A stretch of DNA of 64,000 nucleotides from Rhodoferax sp. (GTDB lineage Bacteria > Pseudomonadota > Gammaproteobacteria > Burkholderiales > Burkholderiaceae_C), in NCBI GenBank assembly GCA_031291305.1, contig JARLJH010000019.1, positions 42,048-106,047 on the forward strand. Reading direction: 5' to 3'. The position numbers and the translations under genes are program-made. The notes beneath the pieces are model-generated. The model ran no database searches. It was not told where the DNA came from and saw only the letters and a program-made list of their open reading frames with translations. Shown in pieces: positions 53,048-62,168 of this stretch; position 1 is the stretch's first letter; each line of letters starts with the position of its first letter.

Positions 53048-55105
53048 ATGAAACACGCAGCCAGAGTTACCGCACCCCACGCCGTCAACAGCCAACACGC
53101 GCTCCTGGCCATCTGGATAGCCGCCATTGTGTTGATGTTGCTGACCTGGTGGCAGGTGTTTCATCTGGTCAGTGAAAGCCGCGTCCGGGAAATCACCTCC
53201 GCCGAGCGAGATCTGGCCAACATCACCCGGGTGAGCCAGGAACATGCCAGCCGCACGCTACGCAGTGCCGATCAGGTCATCCGCTTTGTCCAGTCCCGTT
53301 ATCTGGAGGTAGGTAATCGTTTGGACTTGAAAGACCTGACCGCCAAGGGCGTGATCGATGCTGAAATCTTCAACCAGGTGGGCATCATTGATCCGCACGG
53401 CATTTTGATCCTTTCCAACCGTCAGACGCATGGACGGCTGGATTTGTCAGATCGCGAACATTTCAGGGTCCATATCGCGGCTGACACGGGTCAACTGTTT
53501 GTCTCCAAACCCGTGATTGGGCGAACCGCCGGCAATCTGTCGATTCAATTGACCCGTCGCATTACCCGTGCGAACGGAGAATTTGCAGGCGTGGTGGTCG
53601 TGTCAATGGACCCAGGATATTTCACCCGGTTCTATGGCGACATCCAACTCGGTTCAAAAGGGCTGGCAGCGCTGTATGGTCTGGACGGCGTGGCGCGTGC
53701 ACGAAGAGTGGGGGACAAGGAGGACTTTGGTGTCAGTGCGCCGTCTGCGCTAATGTTTGCACGTATTGCCAAAGGTGAGGAATTTGGAACCTATACCAAC
53801 CGCTCTCCTGTTGACGGTATTGAGCGGCTTTACTATTACCGCAAGATCCCGCAATACCCTTTGGTGGTCACCGAGGGGCTTGACATGCAGGAGTTATTGA
53901 ATGATCACCGCAGTGACCGTAATGCATTGTTGTTGCAGGCCACGGTAGTCACGGTACTGATTCTGGCTTTGGCGGCAGCGCTTTCACGATATTTATTGCA
54001 AATCCGCCAAGCTATTGCCGAGCGGCAGTTTGCGCTAACCCAAACTCAGGATCGCACAGAGCAGCTCAATGCCATTTTTGTCTTGAGTCCGGATGGTTTT
54101 GTGGCCTTCGACCGCGAACGCCGCGTGAAGTATGTCAGCCCGGCATTTTTACAAATGATGGCACCAGGCCCGGTTCAAGTAGAGGGTTTTGATGAAACCG
54201 AATTTTCGGCATGGCTGAAGCAACGCTGCGAGTCAGAAACACCATTCGCAGGTCTTGCCGCACTGCGCTCGGAAGTCACTGCAGGCACGCCGGATGCGCA
54301 CCAACTGATCGAAATCAACCGCAACGGCAAGCGCATGCTGCAAGTCGGTTTACGTTGCAGTGAGTCCAGCACCGTCTCACAGATTCTGTATTTTCGTGAC
54401 GTGACACATGAAGCCGAAGTGGATCAGATGAAGAGCGAATTCCTCTCCACCGCCGCCCATGAACTGCGCACTCCCATGGCCAGCGTCTATGGATTTTCTG
54501 AAGTTTTACTGGCACAGGAGTTCGACGCGGCCACACAGCGTGAATTCCTGACCATCATTTACCAACAGTCCAAACTGATGTCCGAGATTCTGGATGAATT
54601 GCTGGATCTGGCCCGCATTGAGGCCCGACGCGGCAAGGACTTCCGCTACACCCGCGTTTGCCTGCAAGAGTTGGCCGCCGACGTTGTCAAGGCCTTCAAG
54701 CTGCCACCGAACCGGGCGCTGCCAGAGTTACTGACGCCCGAGCAACCGTTATACGTCATGGCCGATGCCGGCAAACTGCGCCAAGCCATCCTGAACGTGC
54801 TGTCAAACGCCTACAAATACTCACCTGAAGGTGGCACCGTGCGGATGGAAGTGGACGCCAAGGGAGTAGCCGACGTACCTGCCACGGTGTGCATTCATGT
54901 CACCGACCATGGCATGGGCATGACACAAAAACAGCTGGAGCGGGTCTGCGAGCGCTTCTACCGCGCTGACAATTCAGGCAGCATTCCAGGCACGGGCCTG
55001 GGCATGAGCATCGTCAAAGAGATCATTGAACTGCATGGCGGCCGGGTGACCTTGAGCAGCACCTTTGGACAGGGCACTCGGGTCAGTTTGATCCTGCCTG
55101 GTTAA
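53048..55105 (+). CDS. Membrane sensor histidine kinase
   Basis: 685 residues. Membrane segments at about 20-40 and 297-315 enclose a periplasmic Cache-type sensor (YLEVGNRLDLKDLTAKGVID, DLSDREHFRVHIAADTGQLF). A PAS domain follows (AIFVLSPDGFVAFDRERRVK), then the kinase core: H-box STAAHELRTPMASVYGFSEV near residue 478, N-box LRQAILNVLSNAYKYSPEGG, and ATP lids DHGMGMTQKQ and GTGLGMSIVKEII. Last of the cheW-to-kinase gene run; probable partner of one or both receiver proteins. Confidence 0.93.
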   Translation: MKHAARVTAPHAVNSQHALLAIWIAAIVLMLLTWWQVFHLVSESRVREITSAERDLANITRVSQEHASRTLRSADQVIRFVQSRYLEVGNRLDLKDLTAKGVIDAEIFNQVGIIDPHGILILSNRQTHGRLDLSDREHFRVHIAADTGQLFVSKPVIGRTAGNLSIQLTRRITRANGEFAGVVVVSMDPGYFTRFYGDIQLGSKGLAALYGLDGVARARRVGDKEDFGVSAPSALMFARIAKGEEFGTYTNRSPVDGIERLYYYRKIPQYPLVVTEGLDMQELLNDHRSDRNALLLQATVVTVLILALAAALSRYLLQIRQAIAERQFALTQTQDRTEQLNAIFVLSPDGFVAFDRERRVKYVSPAFLQMMAPGPVQVEGFDETEFSAWLKQRCESETPFAGLAALRSEVTAGTPDAHQLIEINRNGKRMLQVGLRCSESSTVSQILYFRDVTHEAEVDQMKSEFLSTAAHELRTPMASVYGFSEVLLAQEFDAATQREFLTIIYQQSKLMSEILDELLDLARIEARRGKDFRYTRVCLQELAADVVKAFKLPPNRALPELLTPEQPLYVMADAGKLRQAILNVLSNAYKYSPEGGTVRMEVDAKGVADVPATVCIHVTDHGMGMTQKQLERVCERFYRADNSGSIPGTGLGMSIVKEIIELHGGRVTLSSTFGQGTRVSLILPG

Positions 55106-55140
55106 GCGCAAGTTTGAGGGTCCTTGCGAGCGTCGCAGAC

Positions 55141-56232
55141 TCACACCACCACCGGCTCGGGCTCCAGGCGGATGCCAAAACGCTCATAAACGCTGGTCTG
55201 GATGGCTTTGGCCAGGGTCATGACCTCGCCTCCAGTGGCGCCGTCGCTGCCATCGACCGCGCCACGGTTCACCAGCACCAGTGCCTGCTTTTCATACACC
55301 CCCGCCTGCCCAACCGACTTGCCGCGCCAGCCGCAGGCGTCAATCAACCACCCTGCGGCCAGCTTGATGCTGCCGTCGGCCAGCGGGTAATAGACCACCT
55401 TGGGGTCACGACCAATGATGTCGGCACATTGCTCGGCGGTTACCGTCGGGTTTTTGAAGAAGCTGCCGACGTTGCCGATCACCGCCGGGTCAGGCAGCTT
55501 GGTGCGCCGGACCTCGCAGACCCAGTCAAACAACTGCTTTGCCGTCGGCTGGCTGATGCCGTTCTCGGCCATTTTTCTGTCGATGTCGGCGTAGCCCAGC
55601 ACCGGCTTCCAAAGCTTGGGTAGGGCAAAACGCACACGCAGGATCACCGCCCGGTCTTTAAGCCCTAGAGCCTTCTGGCCCTTGTCAGCATTGGATGAGC
55701 TGCTATGTTTAAAGATGGAATCGCGGTAGCCAAAGGCGCATTGGGCGGCGTTCAAGCTGAATATCTGGCCGGTCTGCAGGTCCATCGCATCGAGCGAGTC
55801 GAAGCGGTCTTGCAACTCCACACCGTAGGCGCCGATGTTCTGCACCGGGGATGCGCCCACGGTACCAGGAATCAGCGCCATGTTTTCCAGGCCGGGATAG
55901 CCTTGCACCAGCGTCCAGCTCACAAACTCGTGCCAGTTCTCACCCGCGCCAGCTTCCACAATGAAAGCTTTGTCTGTTTCACTAACCAGTTGGCGGCCCA
56001 TGATCTCGACCTTGAGCACCAGCGGCTTGACATCACCCGTCAGTACCACATTGCTACCTCCGCCAAGCACAAATTTGGGCTCTGTCGCCCAGTCCGGGTC
56101 GGCCAGCACGGCCAAGACGTCAGATTCGCTGGCGATACGCGCTAAGGCACTGGCTTTGGCAACGATGTGAAAGGTGTTAAAGGCCTGAAGCGGCACATTT
56201 TTCTGGACTAACATGGCGGGATTGTCGAACAT
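55141..56232 (-). CDS. murB: UDP-N-acetylenolpyruvoylglucosamine reductase
   Basis: 363 residues from ATG 56232 behind AGGGG (ATG 56214 is an alternative). Type I MurB flavoprotein: [65 protein letters not shown], and [17 protein letters not shown] with the catalytic Ser. A 15-residue stretch ([18 protein letters not shown]) after SIFKH is extra compared with the usual spacing to LRVRFALP and is read from a copy of the dispersed repeat at 55659-55710. It makes UDP-N-acetylmuramate. Divergent from yajQ. Confidence 0.95.
   Translation of the reverse strand: MFDNPAMLVQKNVPLQAFNTFHIVAKASALARIASESDVLAVLADPDWATEPKFVLGGGSNVVLTGDVKPLVLKVEIMGRQLVSETDKAFIVEAGAGENWHEFVSWTLVQGYPGLENMALIPGTVGASPVQNIGAYGVELQDRFDSLDAMDLQTGQIFSLNAAQCAFGYRDSIFKHSSSSNADKGQKALGLKDRAVILRVRFALPKLWKPVLGYADIDRKMAENGISQPTAKQLFDWVCEVRRTKLPDPAVIGNVGSFFKNPTVTAEQCADIIGRDPKVVYYPLADGSIKLAAGWLIDACGWRGKSVGQAGVYEKQALVLVNRGAVDGSDGATGGEVMTLAKAIQTSVYERFGIRLEPEPVVV
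55659..55710 (+). repeat. Dispersed repeat inside murB, in frame (degenerate copy)
   Basis: TAAGCCCTAGAGCCTTCTGG then CCCTTGTCAGC and GAGCTGCTATGTTT. Read in the murB direction, the core aligns with the SPOR-gene copy: GACAAGGGCCAGAAGGCT against GATAAAGGGCAGAAAGCT. Confidence 0.65.
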
Positions 56233-56247
56233 TTAGCGAGAACCCCT

Positions 56248-56733
56248 ATGCCCTCTTTTGATACCGTTTGCGAAGCCAGCATGGTTGATGTGAAACATGC
56301 CGTGGAAAACACCGCCAAGGAAATTGGCACGCGTTTTGACTTCAAAGGCACATCCGCTGCCGTTGAACTCAAGGACAAGGAAATCACCCTGGTGGGTGAT
56401 GCCGACTTTCAGCTCACCCAGATCGAGGACATCCTGCGCAACAAGCTCACCAAGCGCAATGTGGATGTGCGTTTTCTGGACAAGGGTGACGTGCAAAAGA
56501 TGGGTGGCGACAAGGTCAAACAGATCATCAAGGTGCGCGACGGCATCGAGACCGAGCTGGGCAAGAAGATTCAACGCATCATCAAGGACAGCAAGATGAA
56601 GGTGCAGGCCGCCATTCAGGACGGCAAGCTGCGCGTCACCGGTGCCAAGCGCGACGATTTGCAGGCGGCAATGGCACTGATCAAAAAGGAAGTGCCCGAC
56701 ATGCCGCTGAGTTTTGACAACTTCCGCGATTGA
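56248..56733 (+). CDS. yajQ: YajQ-family protein (nucleotide / cyclic di-GMP binding)
   Basis: 161 residues, full length. [60 protein letters not shown] and [20 protein letters not shown] then LSFDNFRD are the family blocks. Homologues bind cyclic di-GMP and act with transcription factors. Starts 15 bp from the divergent murB start; the protease gene follows one base after its stop codon. Confidence 0.95.
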   Translation: MPSFDTVCEASMVDVKHAVENTAKEIGTRFDFKGTSAAVELKDKEITLVGDADFQLTQIEDILRNKLTKRNVDVRFLDKGDVQKMGGDKVKQIIKVRDGIETELGKKIQRIIKDSKMKVQAAIQDGKLRVTGAKRDDLQAAMALIKKEVPDMPLSFDNFRD

Positions 56734-56734
56734 A

Positions 56735-57391
56735 ATGAAGGTTTGGCCTCTGCACGCCACGCTGGCCGCTGCTTGTCTGCTGTTGGCCGCGCAGCTTAGC
56801 TTCGCGCAAAGCGTGGCGCTAGCAGGCCTGCTGGGCAGCAAGGCGCTGGTGGTGATTGACGGCGGTCAGCCGCGCAGCCTGGCGGTTGGGGAATCACACC
56901 AAGGGGTCAAACTGGTCAGCCTGCAGGGCGATGAGGCCATGGTCGAGATGGGTGGTAAGCGCCAGTCGTTGCGATTGGGCGGCGCGCCAGCCAGCGTCGG
57001 CAGTTCAGGTGAGTCGGCTTCAGGTAAACAGATTGTTTTGAGTGCCGATTCGCGTGGCCACTTCATGACCCAGGGGCAGATCAATGGGCACAGCGCCTCG
57101 ATGATGATCGACACAGGCGCCTCCTTTGTCAGCCTGTCAGTGGCGCAAGCCGAGCAGTTTGGCCTCAATTACAAGCAAGGCCGCATGCAGGCCATGATCA
57201 CCGCCAACGGTGTGATCGGAAGTTGGCGTGTCAAACTGGCGAGCCTGCGCGTCGGCGACGTGTTGCTCTACGACATCGACGCCCTGGTTTCCAGTGGTGC
57301 CATGCCCTATGTCCTGTTGGGCAACAACTTTTTGGGGCGCTTCCAGATGAACCGTAACAATGACCAGATGGTGCTGGACAAGCGCTTCTAA
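56735..57391 (+). CDS. Retropepsin-like aspartic protease family protein
   Basis: 218 residues from ATG 56735, two bases after the yajQ stop. Signal peptide MKVWPLHATLAAACLLLAAQ then LSFA. C-terminal retroviral-type aspartic protease fold (TIGR02281-like): the active-site motif is SMMIDTGASFVSLS near residue 127, with VLLGNNFLGRFQM near the end. Probably periplasmic and active as a dimer. The substrate is unknown. Confidence 0.88.
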   Translation: MKVWPLHATLAAACLLLAAQLSFAQSVALAGLLGSKALVVIDGGQPRSLAVGESHQGVKLVSLQGDEAMVEMGGKRQSLRLGGAPASVGSSGESASGKQIVLSADSRGHFMTQGQINGHSASMMIDTGASFVSLSVAQAEQFGLNYKQGRMQAMITANGVIGSWRVKLASLRVGDVLLYDIDALVSSGAMPYVLLGNNFLGRFQMNRNNDQMVLDKRF

Positions 57392-57393
57392 GC

Positions 57394-58356
57394 ATGAGTT
57401 TGATTGTCAAAACTGAAGACGAGTACGAAGACCTGCTGGGTCTGTGGTCCGACCTGGAGTCCGGCTTGGCGGTGGTATTGACCCACCCCGACAGCGTGCA
57501 GGAATTTGCCCAACGCATTCACCAGTACGACCGTTGGCTGCAGGACTTGCTCAAGCAGGACACCGATGTCAGCCTGTACCTGCTGTTTCAACTGGCCACC
57601 AAATCGCCGGTAGGCTACAGCGCCTCGCACGCTCTGGTGTGTGGCGTGTTGTGCGACCTGATCGCCTCCGACTTTTCACTGCCACGCACTCAACGAGACA
57701 GCCTGGTACGCGCCGCGCTCACCATGAACGTGGCCATGACGGTGTTGCAGGATGAGATGGCCACCCAGCGCGGCCGCCCCACACGCGAGCAGCAAATCGC
57801 CATTAAGGAACACCCCGAAAAAGCTGTGCAGATACTCGAGAGCAAAGGCATCACCGACGCCTTGTGGCTGGACGTGGTGCGCAACCACCATGCGGAAGAC
57901 GTGTCGCACGAAGCCCTGATCATGCTGCCCGAGCCACGCCGCCTGGCGCACATTCTGCTGGTGGTGGACCGCTACGCTGCCATGATCAGCCCGCGCGAAT
58001 CGCGCGAGGGCCAAAGCGCCGCTGACTCGGCAAGCAAGCTGATCCAGGGCCAGACCGGGCACGGCGGAGTGGTTGGCCAGGCGCTGGTGCGTATCGTGGG
58101 CTTTTGCCCGCCCGGCACCTTTGTGCAGCTCGAAGACAGCCGCGTCGCCATCGTCACCCGTCGCACCAAGCTGCCCAACCAGCCCGCCGTCGTTGTGGTG
58201 ATAGACGAGCAAGGCAAACTTGCTCGCCCGCCAGTGCCGCACTCCACATCGGGCACGGGTGCTGGTATTGCATCGGCACTGCTGGCCTCGGCAGTGCGCG
58301 AACGCATCAACCACCATCTCATTTTGCAACTGGACGCCGCAACCGCAGATGCATAA
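57394..58356 (+). CDS. HD-GYP-like domain protein, degenerate
   Basis: 320 residues. Residues about 65-235 follow the HD-GYP layout: YSASHALVCGVLCDLIA, KEHPEKAVQILESKGI, VVRNHHAEDVS and ILLVVDRYAAMISPRESR. The HDxGK metal motif is replaced by MNVAMTVLQDEMA and no GYP is seen, so it is probably not an active cyclic di-GMP phosphodiesterase. N- and C-terminal parts are not recognised. It starts two bases after the protease stop. Confidence 0.78.
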   Translation: MSLIVKTEDEYEDLLGLWSDLESGLAVVLTHPDSVQEFAQRIHQYDRWLQDLLKQDTDVSLYLLFQLATKSPVGYSASHALVCGVLCDLIASDFSLPRTQRDSLVRAALTMNVAMTVLQDEMATQRGRPTREQQIAIKEHPEKAVQILESKGITDALWLDVVRNHHAEDVSHEALIMLPEPRRLAHILLVVDRYAAMISPRESREGQSAADSASKLIQGQTGHGGVVGQALVRIVGFCPPGTFVQLEDSRVAIVTRRTKLPNQPAVVVVIDEQGKLARPPVPHSTSGTGAGIASALLASAVRERINHHLILQLDAATADA

Positions 58357-58360
58357 TGAT

Positions 58361-58412
58361 CTTTTTTAATAGCTGCTTGCCCTTTGTTTACGGGGGCTAG
58401 AGGCCAATTTAA
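58361..58412 (+). repeat. Dispersed repeat copy forming the leader of the next gene
   Basis: TTTTTTAATAGCTGCTTGCC then CTTTGTTTACGGGGGCTAGA and GGCCAATTTAAT. It ends two bases before the ATG at 58415 and carries AGAGG at a suitable spacing. Best-kept copy in the window. Confidence 0.92.
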
Positions 58413-58414
58413 TC

Positions 58415-58924
58415 ATGAACTCTGAATCTGCCAACGCCTTACCCCACGAGCCACGACTGAACCGCGAACTGCGCGCCATGTTGCAAACCCAGCGCGTGGC
58501 CGCATTGGGCACGCTCAATAACGAGGGCAAGCCTTTTGTATCCATGGTGCCGTTTGCCATCGAACCGCAAACCGGTGCACTGATCATTCATGTCAGCCTG
58601 CTGGCCCCGCACACACGCAATCTGTTGTCTGACCCTGCGGTGTCGGTGATGGTGATGCAGTCCGAAATGCCTGGTGAGCCGGTGCATGCACTGCCACGGG
58701 TGTCGCTGGATGGCATCGCTGCCCGCCTACAGCCCGACAGCGCAAGCTGGCAGGCTGCCCGCAGCGCTTACCTGGGCCGTTTTCCCGACGCGCAAATCAT
58801 GACGGAGTTGGGCGATTTCAGCTTTGTGGCGATCACGGTGACGCAGGCGCGCCAGGTAGCCGGATTTGGCTCGGCCCGGCCGTTGGAGCCCGAAGACATC
58901 ACCAGCGTGCTCAAGCCGCGTTAA
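58415..58924 (+). CDS. Pyridoxamine 5'-phosphate oxidase-fold (HugZ-like) protein
   Basis: 169 residues. Split-barrel flavin-binding fold: LRAMLQTQRVAALGTLNNEG, KPFVSMVPFAIEPQTGALII, HVSLLAPHTRNLLSDPAVSV, and AAYLGRFPDAQIMTEL-like SAYLGRFPDAQIMTELGDF. HugZ-type members degrade haem; others reduce small substrates. Its 3' end overlaps the convergent amidotransferase gene by 4 bp. Confidence 0.85.
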   Translation: MNSESANALPHEPRLNRELRAMLQTQRVAALGTLNNEGKPFVSMVPFAIEPQTGALIIHVSLLAPHTRNLLSDPAVSVMVMQSEMPGEPVHALPRVSLDGIAARLQPDSASWQAARSAYLGRFPDAQIMTELGDFSFVAITVTQARQVAGFGSARPLEPEDITSVLKPR

Positions 58925-59649
58925 GCATCAGCCGTCTGTGCGGCAGACTGTCCTTCAATAAATGCCACCATCATGCGTGCCACGGCATCTCCGTCGTGGC
59001 CCTTGGCCAGGCTGTCGGTACACGACAGGTACTGCGCCTCGCCCAAAGTATCCCGGCGTTTGTCGAGGATAAAAGCGCTGTAGGCCTCCACAAACTCGGG
59101 ATGCGGCTGCACGCAAAACACCCGATCATCCACGGCAAATGCCGCCACCGGGCAAAACTCGCTGGTGGCCAATAAACGTGCGCCCTCGGGCAGGTCAAAC
59201 ACCTGGTCCTGATGGCTGGCCAGCAGTGCCACGTCGGTGCGGCCTTCGGCCTGCGGCATGTCAGGCTCCAGCCATTGGTAGGCCATGCGTCCGGCGCCCC
59301 AGCCTTGCGGTGCCCGGCCCACGCGCGCGCCCAGACACAAGGCGATCAACTGGTGGCCAAAACAAACGCCAACGAGCTTCTTTCCGGATTGCAGCAACTG
59401 CTCAACCTTCTCGCGCAGCACCAGCACCCAGGGCTCCTGAGAGAAAGAATCAGCGCGGCTGCCAGTCAACAGCACGGCGTCATAGGCGTCAAAGGACTCG
59501 GGGTACTCACCCTTGAACGTGTTGAAGATATCGAACTCGCCCGTTGCACCCGCATCGCGTAGCAGGCGCTCAAACATAGTGCCGTAGCCCTTGTAGGTCG
59601 GTTCGATGGCCGGGTCCAGATAATCGTTTTCAAGAATGCAGAGTTTCAT
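58921..59649 (-). CDS. Class I glutamine amidotransferase-like protein
   Basis: 242 residues. Nucleophile elbow VGVCFGHQLIALCLGARVGR with Cys near residue 95, and His-Glu pair in CVQPHPEFVEAY. TGSRADSFSQEPWVL is typical of the stand-alone group related to GMP synthase and gamma-glutamyl hydrolases. Substrate unknown. Its ATG overlaps the plsY stop, so it is probably translated with plsY. Confidence 0.88.
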   Translation of the reverse strand: MKLCILENDYLDPAIEPTYKGYGTMFERLLRDAGATGEFDIFNTFKGEYPESFDAYDAVLLTGSRADSFSQEPWVLVLREKVEQLLQSGKKLVGVCFGHQLIALCLGARVGRAPQGWGAGRMAYQWLEPDMPQAEGRTDVALLASHQDQVFDLPEGARLLATSEFCPVAAFAVDDRVFCVQPHPEFVEAYSAFILDKRRDTLGEAQYLSCTDSLAKGHDGDAVARMMVAFIEGQSAAQTADA

Positions 59650-60389
59650 GGTCGGTGTTTGTCCGAATGAGGTGGTTGGGGTTCAGTGGAATGGGCCAAT
59701 TTGCCGGACCGGCGATGCGAGTGGCCGCGACGCGCACCGTGGCTAGGTGCAGCAACTGGCGACTCAGCTTTTTTACCCAGCTTGGATTCGGTGCCCTTGA
59801 TCAGACGGTTGATGTTCTCGGCATGCCGATACAGCAGAAAAAGTGCCATCACCGTGATACCAAACGCCACGCTGGCATTCATGATCCAAAAGGTATCACC
59901 GGCCAGCACATACACCACCGGCGCCATGACAGCGGCAGTGATGGAGGCCAGTGACGAATAGCGAAAACCCAGCGCCATCAGCACCCAGATCAACAAAGTA
60001 GCCAGCCCCAGCCAGCCGCTCACACCCACCAGCACGCCCAACGCGGTAGCCACGCCTTTGCCGCCGACAAACCTGAAGAAAACCGGGTACAGATGCCCCA
60101 GGAAAGCCGCCAACCCGACCATGGCCAGCGTGCCGTCATGCAGCCCGAAGCGCGGGCCATAGCTGCCCACCAGCATCACGGGCAACCAGCCCTTGGCGGC
60201 ATCGAGCAGCAGCGTGATGATGGCCGCAGCCTTGGAGCCCGAGCGCAGCACATTCGTGGCACCCGGGTTTTTGCTGCCAAAGGTGCGCGGGTCATTCAAG
60301 CCCATCACGCGGCTGACAATCACCGCGAACGACAGCGATCCAATCAGATAGGCGGCAATCACGGCCAAAACTGGCCAAAAATTTTGCAT
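59646..60389 (-). CDS. plsY: Acyl-phosphate:glycerol-3-phosphate acyltransferase
   Basis: 247 residues from ATG 60389; the frame stays open 55 codons upstream but those lack PlsY similarity. Integral membrane enzyme: VLAVIAAYLIGSLSFAVIVS, RTFGSKNPGATNVLRSGSKA, FLGHLYPVFFRFVGGKGVAT and YRHAENINRLIKGTESKLG. First acylation in phospholipid synthesis. The last about 40 residues are a Ser/His/Arg-rich tail (SHGARRGHSHRRSGK) longer than usual. Confidence 0.94.
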   Translation of the reverse strand: MQNFWPVLAVIAAYLIGSLSFAVIVSRVMGLNDPRTFGSKNPGATNVLRSGSKAAAIITLLLDAAKGWLPVMLVGSYGPRFGLHDGTLAMVGLAAFLGHLYPVFFRFVGGKGVATALGVLVGVSGWLGLATLLIWVLMALGFRYSSLASITAAVMAPVVYVLAGDTFWIMNASVAFGITVMALFLLYRHAENINRLIKGTESKLGKKAESPVAAPSHGARRGHSHRRSGKLAHSTEPQPPHSDKHRP

Positions 60390-60694
60390 GGATTCCAAAA
60401 AACACTCCTGGCACCCGGCGTTGCGGGCTTGAAAAGAGCCATTTTGCCAGCCTGCGCCCGCCGTTCGTGCATAGACGCTTAACGTGAAAGAGAAATCACG
60501 ACGACTGAAATGACGTTTGATAGGGGTGGCGAAGACCCGAATGCCGTTTTTCACTCACTTTATTCAACGCATATGTTGTGTTTCAGGCTTCGCCCTTACC
60601 CTGGCAAGCCCGCCGCTATTACCCCGCCTCGCAGCGACGCAGTTGCTTTCGACGACAGGGCCGGGCTTACCCTGACACGGACTTCCAGTCCGCT
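60390..60694. other. Intergenic stretch without recognised gene
   Basis: About 305 bp between plsY and the U32 protein gene. CTTACCCTG occurs twice (60595 and 60666), and AAGCCCG (60606) faces CGGGCTT (60662), which may form a weak hairpin. No gene is supported. Confidence 0.4.
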
Positions 60695-62041
60695 CTACGA
60701 AGACAGGGTTTCGGGCGGGTTCACATAACGCGCCACAAACGCACCCACCGCGCTCTCGGGCAGCGGCAACCAGACGGTGTGACCACTTCCGGGTGCCACC
60801 GTCATGGCGGCGCCGTCCACGTTTTCCATCGCCGAGAGAAGCACATCAGCATTGCCCGCCGGGTGGATGATCTCCAGCCAGTCGCCCACCGCAAACCGGT
60901 TGCGAACATTCACTTGCATCAGACCACGGGCGGCATCGAACGCCACGGCGTCACCCACATACAGGCTGCGACCCGACTCGGAGTAACCACGCAGGTAGTT
61001 TTGTGTGGCCTCAGGGGTGTGACGCTGGAAGAAGCCGCTGGTGTAGCCCCGATTCGCCAAACCTTCGAGTTGCCCCAGCAGCGCCGGGTCCAGATCGCGC
61101 CCGGCCACGGCGTCGTCAATGGCGCGGCGGTAGCTCTGCACGGTGCGCGCCACGTAGTACGGGCTCTTGGTGCGGCCTTCGATCTTGAGTGAATCGACGC
61201 CGATCTCCACCAGGCGCTTGACGTGTTCAATGGCGCGAAGGTCCTTGCTGTTCATCACATAGGTGCCGTGCTCGTCTTCTTCGATCGGCATGTAGCTGCC
61301 TTCGCGCTGGCTTTCCTCGATCATGTAGACCTGATTGGCTTCAGGTGAGCGCTCAATCGCTTCCTGCTCGCGCTCGGCAGCGGCCTGCTGGGTCAGCACA
61401 TCGCCCGAGGCGTCGACCACACCTTTTTGCGTCTTGTAGTCCCAGCGGCAGGAGTTGGTGCAGCTACCCTGGTTGGCGTCGCGGTGGTTGAAGTAGCCCG
61501 ACAGCAGGCAACGGCCCGAGTAGGCGATGCACAGCGCGCCGTGCACAAACACCTCCAGCTCCATGTCCGGGCAGGCCTGGCGGATTTCTTCCACCTGGTC
61601 GAGCGACAACTCGCGCGAGAGGATGATGCGCTTCAAGCCCACCTTTTGCCAGAACTTCACCGCTGCCGAGTTGACGGTATTGGACTGCACCGAGAGGTGG
61701 ATTTCCATCTCGGGCCAGGTTTCGCGCACCATCATGATCAGGCCCGGGTCGGACATGATCATGGCGTCGGGCTTCAAGGCAATCACCGGTGCCATGTTGT
61801 CGATGTAATGCCTGATCTTGTTGCCATGCGGAAAGATGTTGCTCACCAGGAAAAACCTGGCACCCTTGGCGTGGGCGGTGTCAATGCCCTGTTTCAACAC
61901 GTCAATGTCGCCAAAGTCGTTGTTGCGCACGCGCAAGCTGTAGCGCGGCTGGCCGGCGTAGATGGCGGTCGCGCCAAAGGCCAGCGCGGTTTCCAGCATG
62001 GTCAGCGAGCCGGCCGGAGCCAATAGTTCAGGTATTTTCAT
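60695..62041 (-). CDS. trhP: U32-family protein, tRNA 5-hydroxyuridine synthesis (TrhP/YegQ-like)
   Basis: 448 residues from ATG 62041; ATG 62068 would add nine residues. Peptidase U32 family: MKIPELLAPAGSLTMLETAL, AIYAGQPRYSLRVRNNDF, RELSLDQVEEIRQACPDMEL, FVHGALCIAYSGRCLLSGYF and SCTNSCRWDY, giving the four-Cys cluster for an iron-sulfur centre. The size and C-terminal domain fit the YegQ/TrhP group, which hydroxylates U34 of some tRNAs. Confidence 0.9.
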   Translation of the reverse strand: MKIPELLAPAGSLTMLETALAFGATAIYAGQPRYSLRVRNNDFGDIDVLKQGIDTAHAKGARFFLVSNIFPHGNKIRHYIDNMAPVIALKPDAMIMSDPGLIMMVRETWPEMEIHLSVQSNTVNSAAVKFWQKVGLKRIILSRELSLDQVEEIRQACPDMELEVFVHGALCIAYSGRCLLSGYFNHRDANQGSCTNSCRWDYKTQKGVVDASGDVLTQQAAAEREQEAIERSPEANQVYMIEESQREGSYMPIEEDEHGTYVMNSKDLRAIEHVKRLVEIGVDSLKIEGRTKSPYYVARTVQSYRRAIDDAVAGRDLDPALLGQLEGLANRGYTSGFFQRHTPEATQNYLRGYSESGRSLYVGDAVAFDAARGLMQVNVRNRFAVGDWLEIIHPAGNADVLLSAMENVDGAAMTVAPGSGHTVWLPLPESAVGAFVARYVNPPETLSS

Positions 62042-62105
62042 GGTTGCGTTGTCTTTGAATGGGTTCACGGCATGCCATCAGGGCACGCCTTGTCGGCGCG
62101 ATAAA

Positions 62106-62167
62106 ACTATAAATTCAATAGCCACTTGCCAAGGAAATACCTGGGCTAAAGGCCATTTTTTTATAAA
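62106..62167 (+). repeat. Dispersed repeat copy between trhP and aroC
   Basis: TTCAATAGCCACTTGCCAAG then CCTGGGCTAAAGGCCATTTT. It almost touches the aroC stop at 62169. Confidence 0.75.
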
Positions 62168-62168
62168 T

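Noticed and set aside
60390-60554. N-terminal extension of PlsY by 55 residues
   Set aside because: The extension has no membrane segment or PlsY similarity, and the internal ATG at 60389 starts exactly where the family does.
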